Of a stretch of 10,014 nucleotides of DNA, positions 5,322 to 10,014 are shown piece by piece. Each line of letters begins with the position of its first letter. Position 1 is the stretch's first letter. Below the pieces are notes generated by a model that did no database searches, was not told the DNA's origin, and was given only the letters and a program-made list of their open reading frames with translations. The DNA lies in contig CAZYZQ010000088.1 of the NCBI GenBank assembly GCA_964652075.1, forward strand, positions 1 to 10,014, given 5' to 3'. Made by a program: the position numbers and the translations under genes. This stretch comes from CAZYZQ01 sp964652075 (GTDB lineage Bacteria; Bacillota; Clostridia; Oscillospirales; Oscillospiraceae).

Positions 5322-6662
5322 TCAGTTCAGTTTGAATGTGGCTTTATGCGTCGGATCGTCCGCTTCTTCGGCGGGCTTCTCCGGCTCTGCGGGCTTGGCA
5401 GCATTCTCCTCGCGCGGCAGCTGGGTGTTGCGGCCGTAGCGGTTCGGCTTGTAGGCGCGGCCGCGGCAGTAGGGGCGCTCCGGGTCGCCGGAGAGCGCCG
5501 GCTCTTCCTTGACCTCTTCCGGCTCCGGCGTGGGCACGACTTCGCCGCGCGCAGCGGCCTCGGCGGCCTTCTTCGCAGCCTTTTCCGCTTCATAGGCGGC
5601 CTTTTTCGCGGCCTCCTCGGCGCGCTGCTTGGCCTCCTGCTTCTTTTTACTTGTGTTGGCATCCGTACCGGACACGCCGAGCGCCTTGCGCTCCTCCCGG
5701 CGGCGCTCCCGCTCCGCTTCGAGCGCGGCCTCCTCGGCGGCCTTCTCGCGCTTGAGCGCGTCCTCGGCGTCGTAGGCCTTGCGGTAGTGGTGCGTCAGCC
5801 ACGCCTCCTGCGCAAAGTTGATAACAGCCTGCGCAATCCAGTAGATGGAGATACCGGCGGACATCTGGTAGCCGATATAGACGGAGAAGAGCGGCATCAG
5901 ATAGAGCATCATCTTCATGCTCTTGCCGGAGGCCTGCGCGGCGGCCTTATCCTTCTCGCCCTTGTCGTCCGTGGCGACAGAGCCGTTGAGCCTCTGCGTC
6001 AGCTGCGCGGAGAAGAACTGGCTCAGGCCGGAGGCGAACGGGATCAGCCACAGGCCGATCTCAGACCATTTCCAGACAAAGCCGTCGTTCCAGAACGAGA
6101 AATGCGGCGTCCGGCTCAGGTCGATGCCGAGGAACATGAACTTGATGTCCAGCGCCTTCGGCACAACGGCGGAGATCTGGTCGTAAAACTGGTGGATATA
6201 GCCGGCGGCCGTAACCTGATAGTAATAATGGTTCGTGTCGATCGTGACGCCGTTTTTGGCCAACACGTCGATAACCTGCGTGATCTGATCCGCCGACAGG
6301 CCCATGATATAGGTCAGCGGGGCGCGGATGACGTAGTACAGCGGGATCAGGATCAGCATCGGGATCAGGGACCACAGGCAGCCGCCGAACATGCTGACGC
6401 CTTCGTCCTTGTACAGCTGCGCCGTGGCCTGCTGGAGCTTCGCGTTGTCGCCTGCGTACTGCTCCTGCAGAACCTTCAGCTTCGGGCCGAGGCGGTTCAT
6501 TTTCAGCATGCTCTTCTTGCTCTTCATACGCATGGGGAGCAGAATCACCGTGACAAGCAGGGAGAACAGGATCAGCGACCAGCCGTAGCTGCCGACGAGC
6601 AGGTACAGCTGCTTGAGGATCCAGCCGAACGGGATCATGATGAGATACTTAAACGGATTCAT
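5322..6662 (-). CDS. yidC: Membrane protein insertase YidC (Oxa1 family)
   Basis: 446 residues. YidC inserts small membrane proteins alone or with SecYEG. Hydrophobic segments are seen near 25-43, 93-113, 202-220, 251-270 and 272-288, the usual five. LLPMRMKSKKSM supplies the basic cluster and a candidate hydrophilic-groove arginine (R44 or R46), and KVLQEQYAGDNAKLQQ the cytosolic helical hairpin. There is a longer than usual soluble stretch between segments two and three (122-200). No lipobox signal peptide precedes the first segment, unlike Bacillus SpoIIIJ. The tail (295-446, about 150 residues) is very Ala/Glu/Lys/Arg-rich and probably helical to about 372, then proline-rich. AGGAGGAA lies about 5 nt before the ATG, just after two hairpins in the yidD-yidC junction. 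jag follows. Confidence 0.97.
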   Translation of the reverse strand: MNPFKYLIMIPFGWILKQLYLLVGSYGWSLILFSLLVTVILLPMRMKSKKSMLKMNRLGPKLKVLQEQYAGDNAKLQQATAQLYKDEGVSMFGGCLWSLIPMLILIPLYYVIRAPLTYIMGLSADQITQVIDVLAKNGVTIDTNHYYYQVTAAGYIHQFYDQISAVVPKALDIKFMFLGIDLSRTPHFSFWNDGFVWKWSEIGLWLIPFASGLSQFFSAQLTQRLNGSVATDDKGEKDKAAAQASGKSMKMMLYLMPLFSVYIGYQMSAGISIYWIAQAVINFAQEAWLTHHYRKAYDAEDALKREKAAEEAALEAERERRREERKALGVSGTDANTSKKKQEAKQRAEEAAKKAAYEAEKAAKKAAEAAARGEVVPTPEPEEVKEEPALSGDPERPYCRGRAYKPNRYGRNTQLPREENAAKPAEPEKPAEEADDPTHKATFKLN

Positions 6663-6677
6663 GCAATTCCTCCTGTG

Positions 6678-6717
6678 ACGCCGGCATGGCCGGCGTTGGG
6701 GGTTCCCTCAGGGAACC
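6678..6717 (-). promoter_or_regulatory. Two tandem hairpins at the yidD-yidC junction
   Basis: GGTTCCCT-C-AGGGAACC (6701-6717) is a perfect palindrome spanning the yidD stop codon. ACGCCGGC-ATG-GCCGGCGT (6678-6696) is a perfect 8-bp stem with a 3-nt loop that ends 3 nt before the yidC ribosome binding site (6667-6674). Neither has a U-tract. They may affect mRNA stability, processing or yidC translation; this is inference. Confidence 0.65.
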
Positions 6718-6920
6718 GGATCGTAGATGTCGCCCCGGTAGAACGGGTTACATCTGAGAAGACGCCGCACGGAGAGCCAGCCGCCCTTTAGCACGCCGTA
6801 TTTCTCCAGCGCCTCCAGGCAGTACTGGGAGCAGGTGGGGATGAAGCGGCAGCGCGGCGGGCAGGCGGGGGAGATGTTCCGCTGGTAAAAGCGGATGAGT
6901 TTTACGAGAAGTCGTTTCAA
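6708..6920 (-). CDS. yidD: Membrane protein insertion efficiency factor YidD
   Basis: 70 residues, typical length for this family. YidD is a small inner-membrane-associated protein encoded beside rnpA and yidC and thought to assist YidC-dependent insertion. The N-terminus is a probable amphipathic helix (LLVKLIRFYQRNIS), followed by the signature SPACPPRCRFIPTCSQY (18-33) with Cys20, Cys24, Cys30 and Cys34, and then GWLSVRRLLRCNPF. The start is TTG: its bases form TTGA with the rnpA stop codon (4-nt overlap), and AGGAG lies 8 nt upstream inside rnpA, so translational coupling is likely. The stop codon sits in a perfect palindrome. Confidence 0.95.
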   Translation of the reverse strand: MKRLLVKLIRFYQRNISPACPPRCRFIPTCSQYCLEALEKYGVLKGGWLSVRRLLRCNPFYRGDIYDPVP

Positions 6921-7267
6921 GAGGGCTGCTCCTTCCGCAGCAGGCCGAGCTTGGCGGCCAGCGACAGATAGGCGTGCTCCAGCTCGGCGTACGACGCCGT
7001 CATGGCGCGCGTCCGGGCGACGACGATCATGTCATAGCCCGGCAAAAACTGCGGCTCGTGGAGCCGGTAGATCTCACGCAGGCGGCGGCGCATCCGGTTG
7101 CGCGCCACGGCGTGGCCCAGCTTCGCGCCGACCGTCAGGCCGACGCGGTTGTACTCCTGCCCGTTTTTGCGGCAGTAGAGCACCAGCAGGCGGCCCCCGG
7201 CGCTTTTCCCACGGCGGTAAAGCCGCTGGAAAACATGATTGAATTTCAGCGGCTTTGTATACTGCAT
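6917..7267 (-). CDS. rnpA: Ribonuclease P protein component
   Basis: 116 residues; this protein binds RNase P RNA to mature the 5' ends of tRNAs. Family features: the opening KPLKFNHVFQRLYRRGKSA, then RVGLTVGAKLGHAVARNR, and the signature RNRMRRRLREIYR (from residue 56), which forms the RNA-contacting helix. I chose the ATG at 7267, with GGAGGAG 5 nt upstream, over the in-frame start five codons earlier, which lies within or beside that site. The gene lies 106 nt after rpmH, overlaps yidD by 4 nt and follows a strong intergenic hairpin (7303-7333). Confidence 0.97.
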   Translation of the reverse strand: MQYTKPLKFNHVFQRLYRRGKSAGGRLLVLYCRKNGQEYNRVGLTVGAKLGHAVARNRMRRRLREIYRLHEPQFLPGYDMIVVARTRAMTASYAELEHAYLSLAAKLGLLRKEQPS

Positions 7268-7302
7268 GGAGGCTCCTCCCAAAACGGTTCAGATGAAACG
7301 AT

Positions 7303-7333
7303 GGGGCGAACAGAAGACACTTCCATTCACCCC
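7303..7333 (-). promoter_or_regulatory. Strong rpmH-rnpA intergenic hairpin
   Basis: In the minus-strand transcript, GGGGUGAAUGGAAG pairs with CUUCUGUUCGCCCC through 14 continuous pairs, three of them G-U, around a UGU loop. The plus-strand equivalent has three C-A mismatches, which suggests the structure belongs to the rpmH-rnpA mRNA. No U-tract follows, so full termination is unlikely. It could be an RNase processing site or a 3' stabiliser that lets rpmH be made in excess over rnpA. Confidence 0.72.
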
Positions 7334-7373
7334 GACTTAAACTCTCTTTCCACAGGCGGCGTTTGGGCTGTCA

Positions 7374-7508
7374 TCAGTAGGACAGCTGCTTTCTGCCCTT
7401 CGCGCGGCGGCGGGCCAGGACCTTGCGGCCGTTTGCGGTGGACATTCTCTTGCGGAAGCCGGCGACCTTCTGACGGTGCAGCTTCTTCGGCTGGTAGGTA
7501 CGTTTCAT
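7374..7508 (-). CDS. rpmH: 50S ribosomal protein L34
   Basis: A 44-residue, highly basic protein with the full L34 pattern: MKRTYQPKKLHRQKVAGFRK, then RMSTANGRKVLARRRAKGRKQLSY (given here only as segments RMSTANGR and VLARRRAKGR). L34 is a small structural protein of the large ribosomal subunit. Strong AGGAGG 9-10 nt before the ATG. It is the first gene of the cluster, driven by a near-consensus promoter. In many bacteria dnaA and the origin lie directly upstream; here a terminator and a lipoprotein gene do. Confidence 0.98.
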   Translation of the reverse strand: MKRTYQPKKLHRQKVAGFRKRMSTANGRKVLARRRAKGRKQLSY

Positions 7509-7593
7509 GCTCGGACACCTCCTGAAAATAAATATGCTCAACAGCCGCAAATGCGGCCGCAGCGAGTGATGTTTGCGCGAATACACATGATGC

Positions 7594-7623
7594 ATTATAT
7601 CGCAGATTCCCGCAAATTGTCAA
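7594..7623 (-). promoter_or_regulatory. Strong promoter of the rpmH cluster
   Basis: Minus strand: consensus TTGACA (7623-7618), an 18-bp spacer and consensus TATAAT (7599-7594). The leader is about 80 nt and holds a short GCCGC-GCGGC inverted repeat (7544-7557). This fits the high expression expected for a ribosomal protein gene. It lies directly downstream of the lipoprotein terminator. Confidence 0.9.
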
Positions 7624-7652
7624 TGATTATTTTTCCGGCGCTAAGAGGCGCG

Positions 7653-7681
7653 AAAAACCGCCGCCCGAAGCCGGGCGGCGG
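7653..7681 (-). terminator. Rho-independent terminator of the lipoprotein gene
   Basis: On the minus strand a perfect 10-bp GC stem (arms 7672-7681 and 7658-7667) with a GCTT loop is followed by TTTTT (7657-7653). It begins 10 nt after the lipoprotein stop codon and isolates it from the rpmH promoter. Confidence 0.94.
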
Positions 7682-7690
7682 TGGGGAACA

Positions 7691-8642
7691 TTAAGCAAAG
7701 TTGGCTGCGAAGTATTCCTCGTCGAAGTTCGCGGTGTCGTCGGGGCTGCCGTCGGTGAAGTGGAGGGTGTAGTCGCCGCTCAGACGGCTTGTGAGATCCT
7801 GGTTGCCGTAGGCGGTCTTGCCGGTCAGGACGAAGCCGTCCTCGACCTGCTCGGAGTAGCCGAAGTACATCTCAAAGCCCAGCCAGTTGACGAAGAGCGC
7901 GTCGGAATCGGAGTCCGGCATCTTGGAGGTGCTGACCTCGCAGGCGCGCATTTCGGTGTCGTCCATGACAAAGTTTGCAACGATGACCGGTGAGCCGTCT
8001 TCTGCGCTGTAGACGGTGTGATCGGTGTCGGCTTCCTCAATCGTTGCGATCTCAATCGTGCCCTCGCTGTCGGCGTAGAGGTGGAGCGTGCCGGCGTTAA
8101 GATCCACGGGCTCGGTCTCCGGCTTGGTCTCGGGCTCGGTTTCCGGTTCGGCCTCCGGCTCCGTTTCCGGCTCCGGCTCGATCTCCGGGAAGGCGACCTC
8201 AGAGACGGTCATGGTCAGCGTCGTGCCGTCCCACTCGCACGGGCCGATCAGCGTGACCGTGTCGTCGCCCATCGACAGGGTTTCGCCGTCGATGGTGTAG
8301 GTCAGCTGATCCGGCTCCTCCTGCCCCTCGTAGCGGAGCAGCAGTGTGCCGTCCTGATTCATCTTAATGAGGCCCTCCTCAGTCTCGTCGGCCTCGGCGC
8401 CGGTGACAGACGCGGGCATGACGACCACGAACGGCACCTCGCCTGCGCCGACAACGGCGGCAAGGCCGGTGGGCTCGGGCTCAGGCCCGGCTCCGGATCG
8501 GCCGGCTGCTCGTTGTTGTCCGCCGGCTCGCTGACCGGGGCGTGGGTTCCTCGTCGGACTTACTGTCCTTGTCTGCCTTGCTGCACGCGGCGAGCGAGAA
8601 CAGCATCGCCAGGCACAGCAGAATTGCCAAGAGTTTCTTCAT
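7691..8642 (-). pseudogene. Secreted lipoprotein gene with two apparent -1 frameshifts
   Basis: The N-terminus MKKLLAILLCLAMLFSLAAC has a Lys-Lys start, a hydrophobic core and lipobox LAAC with Cys20, then a Ser/Asp/Lys-rich linker, so the product would be a membrane-anchored surface lipoprotein. The frame shifts near 8535-8545 (beside a GGGG run; the next frame reads APVSEPADNNEQPADPEP) and again near 8484-8490 (next frame PEPEPTGLAAVVGAGEVPF). After that an open frame runs to 7691. Each shift is corrected by one added base, giving about 317 residues. The body has an MNQDGTLLLRYEG beta-rich segment, a Pro-Glu-Thr repeat linker (8108-8185) and a C-terminal domain of roughly 138 residues ending SGDYTLHF and DEEYFAANF. 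I do not recognise the family. Terminator follows. Sequencing error at GC homopolymers is as likely as true inactivation. Confidence 0.68.
8108..8185 (-). repeat. Glu-Pro-Glu-Thr repeat linker in the lipoprotein
   Basis: The coding strand carries imperfect 6- and 12-bp repeats of GAGCCGGA(A/G)-type units encoding alternating EP/ET/EA dipeptides over about 26 residues. It looks like an extended acidic spacer joining two beta-rich domains of a surface lipoprotein. The simple repeat is prone to slippage. Confidence 0.8.
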
Positions 8643-8679
8643 GATTGTTTTCTCATTTTCCCCAAACGGATAATTTATT

Positions 8680-8700
8680 ACAACGCGCCGTGCGCGTTGT
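8680..8700 (-). terminator. Possible weak terminator after hemW
   Basis: ACAACGCGC (8680-8688) and GCGCGTTGT (8692-8700) form a perfect 9-bp stem with a 3-nt loop, starting at the base next to the hemW stop codon. The following minus-strand sequence AATAAATTATC is A/T-rich but has no run of Ts, so termination may be partial. No clear promoter was seen for the lipoprotein gene, which may depend on read-through. Confidence 0.5.
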
Positions 8701-9873
8701 TTACAGGATTTTTCGCTGCATGGGGCGGTCGCCCTCCATGATTTCAAGCAGCGTCGCGATGATCTGATTGGAGACAAGCATCCCCTTCGGCGTCAGCCGC
8801 CAGTGGGCGTCCTCCTCCATGGCGAGGCCGACGGACTCGTATTGCAGCAGCTGCCGCTCTAACGGGCCGAACGGGACGCGATACCGCTTTGTAAACTCGC
8901 GGCCGGCCACGCCGTAGCGCGTGCGCAGGCGGAGCATCAGATACTCCCCGGCTCGCTCGTGCAGCGGGATTGTCTCGCACTCGGACAGGAGCGCGCCGCC
9001 GTGCGTCACGCCTTCAATATAGGTATGCAGGTCGGCGGCGCAGGTGAACCGCTTGCCGGCAAAGTCGCTGGCGGCGGCGGGGCCGAAGCCGAGATATTCG
9101 CCGCCGAGCCAGTATTTGAGGTTGTGGCGGCTCTCAAAGCCCTCGCGGGCAAAGTTGGAGATCTCATACTGCCGGTAGCCGAAGCTACCCAGCGTTTCGA
9201 CGGCGTACAGGTACATATCCGCCTGCATATCGTCGTCGGGCAGGTTCGCGCACGCGCGGTACTCGTAGAGCGGCGTGCCCGGCTCGACCTTGAGTCCGTA
9301 GCAGCTGATGTGATCCGGCGCGAGGTCGATGATCCGGCGCAGCGTCTGCATCCACTGCTCGCGGCTCTGGTTCGGCAGGCCGTACATGAGGTCGACGGAG
9401 AGGTTGTCGAAGCCCGCCTTGCGGGCGTTTTTAACAGCTTGCCGCGCCTGCGCGAAGTTGTGCGGGCGGCCAAGCGCGCCGAGCTGCTCGTCGAGGTCTG
9501 ACTGAATGCCGATCGAGATGCGGTTGAAGCCCGCCCGACGCAGCGAATGCAGCATCCGCGGCGTCACGGAGTCGGGGTTGGCCTCAAAGGTGATCTCCGC
9601 CTGCCGGTCGAGCGGGAAACGGTGGTCCAGCTCCGCGAGAATGCGCTTGAGGCCGGACGCACCGAAAAAGCTCGGCGTGCCGCCGCCGAAGTAGATCGTA
9701 TCGACGTGGTAGTCCGGCGCGTGCTGCGACGTCTCGCGGATGTGCAGCAGGATCGCCTGCAAATAGCTGTCCATCAGCGCCTCGTTGCGGCCGCCGCGGA
9801 TGGAGTAGAAGTCGCAGTACTCGCACCTGCTGCGGCAGAACGGAACATGGATATAGATACCGAGCTGTTTCAT
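8701..9873 (-). CDS. hemW: Heme chaperone HemW (radical SAM)
   Basis: 390 residues. HemW is a radical-SAM protein related to coproporphyrinogen III dehydrogenase HemN that binds heme for delivery to respiratory proteins rather than oxidising coproporphyrinogen. The 4Fe-4S motif is C13RSRC17EYC20DF; the residue after the last Asp is Phe, lacking the fourth cysteine of HemN (CxxxCxYCxC), which supports HemW. Further motifs are YFGGGTPSFF (61-70, SAM binding), ISIGIQSDL (119-127), the SVDLMYGLPNQS strand region, and HNLKYW (250-255), the HNxxYW motif tied to heme binding. C-terminal HemN-type winged-helix region about 300-375. The start lies 4 nt after the lepA stop, with GGAG overlapping the lepA end. 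The lepA-hemW pair is conserved in Bacillota. Older databases may call it HemN. Confidence 0.95.
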   Translation of the reverse strand: MKQLGIYIHVPFCRSRCEYCDFYSIRGGRNEALMDSYLQAILLHIRETSQHAPDYHVDTIYFGGGTPSFFGASGLKRILAELDHRFPLDRQAEITFEANPDSVTPRMLHSLRRAGFNRISIGIQSDLDEQLGALGRPHNFAQARQAVKNARKAGFDNLSVDLMYGLPNQSREQWMQTLRRIIDLAPDHISCYGLKVEPGTPLYEYRACANLPDDDMQADMYLYAVETLGSFGYRQYEISNFAREGFESRHNLKYWLGGEYLGFGPAAASDFAGKRFTCAADLHTYIEGVTHGGALLSECETIPLHERAGEYLMLRLRTRYGVAGREFTKRYRVPFGPLERQLLQYESVGLAMEEDAHWRLTPKGMLVSNQIIATLLEIMEGDRPMQRKIL

Positions 9874-9877
9874 GGCC

Positions 9878-10014
9878 TCACTCCTCGCTGTCCAGCTTGA
9901 GCACCGCCATAAACGCCTCGCTGGGCACGGCGACGGTGCCGAACTGGCGCATCCGCTTCTTGCCTTCCTTCTGCTTTTCAAGCAGCTTTTTCTTGCGGGT
10001 GATATCGCCGCCGT
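9878..10014 (-). CDS. lepA: Elongation factor 4 (LepA), C-terminal end only
   Basis: Only the last 44-45 codons lie in the window. They read GGDITRKKKLLEKQKEGKKR, then MRQFGTVAVPSEAFMAVLKL and a short DSEE end. This is the hallmark basic C-terminal tail of LepA/EF-4, the ribosome back-translocase-type GTPase, where GGD(I/V)(S/T)RKKKLL is nearly invariant. It ends TGA 4 nt before hemW and is clearly in one operon with it. Confidence 0.95.
   Translation of the reverse strand, partial: GGDITRKKKLLEKQKEGKKRMRQFGTVAVPSEAFMAVLKLDSEE

Noticed and set aside
5346..6791. Long plus-strand open frame (481 codons) opposite yidC and yidD
   Set aside because: It is antisense to well-supported yidC/yidD, has no recognisable motif or good ribosome binding site, and is typical of high-GC coding strands where the complementary frame stays open.
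7268..7279. GGAGGCTCCTCC palindrome at the rnpA ribosome binding site
   Set aside because: The 2-nt loop is too tight for a stable hairpin at full length; the symmetry is explained well enough by the Shine-Dalgarno sequence.
7544..7557. Short inverted repeat in the rpmH leader as a riboswitch or protein-binding leader
   Set aside because: Only about 5 bp of stem and no recognisable riboswitch or T-box pattern; noted only as part of the leader.
8401..8437. Start of a separate non-lipoprotein gene at 8437 (GTG)
   Set aside because: No ribosome binding site is seen there, and the frames upstream continue the lipoprotein coding pattern, so one frameshifted gene explains the region better.
9866..9882. 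parS-like sequence starting TGTTTCATGG near the hemW start
   Set aside because: Only the first half resembles TGTTTCACGTGAAACA; the second half does not match, and it is explained by the hemW start codons.

Overview
The window looks like a chromosomal housekeeping region of a high-GC, anaerobic member of the Bacillota, most likely class Clostridia and perhaps an Oscillospiraceae-type gut organism. This is inferred from the rpmH-rnpA-yidD-yidC-jag order, a Noc-type ParB paralogue, pyruvate phosphate dikinase, a FemABX-type peptidoglycan enzyme, AGGAGG-type ribosome binding sites and sigma-A-like promoters. The taxon is a judgement from gene content; no 16S or other marker is present. No phage, IS element, CRISPR array, tRNA or rRNA was seen.

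Layout. From the right edge, all on the minus strand: the last codons of lepA (9878-10014), hemW (8701-9873), a lipoprotein gene broken by two apparent single-base frameshifts (7691-8642), and a strong terminator (7653-7681). A near-consensus promoter (7594-7623) then drives rpmH, rnpA, yidD, yidC and jag/khpB, ending at a terminator (4302-4339). A separate strong promoter overlapping the far side of that terminator drives a small tandem YegP/DUF1508 protein (3856-4224). Convergent to it, on the plus strand, is a two-gene operon (1562-3765) of a FemABX-family transferase and an alanine-racemase-fold enzyme; both units end at one shared bidirectional terminator (3769-3808). Divergent from the operon, back on the minus strand, come noc (493-1311) and the first third or less of ppdK (1-334).

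How the genes work together. rpmH (ribosomal protein L34), rnpA (RNase P protein), yidD/yidC (membrane insertion) and jag/khpB (RNA-binding KH-R3H protein) form the classic origin-proximal cluster. In many Bacillota it continues as mnmE-mnmG-rsmG-noc and has dnaA on its other side. Here noc keeps the same strand and relative order, but mnmE, mnmG and rsmG are absent and the YegP gene plus the femX-racemase operon sit in their place; lepA-hemW-lipoprotein, not dnaA, lies upstream of rpmH. The femX-racemase pair points to a peptidoglycan job.

Most worth a second look: the racemase, which keeps the barrel active-site residues but has lost several C-terminal-domain signature residues; a 14-bp rpmH-rnpA intergenic hairpin whose G-U pairs work only in the sense transcript; tandem hairpins at the yidD-yidC junction; NBS-like repeats upstream of noc together with a partly altered Noc recognition set; and the double frameshift in the lipoprotein. 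I found no convincing wholly new multi-gene system; the femX-racemase operon is the best candidate for unrecognised biochemistry.
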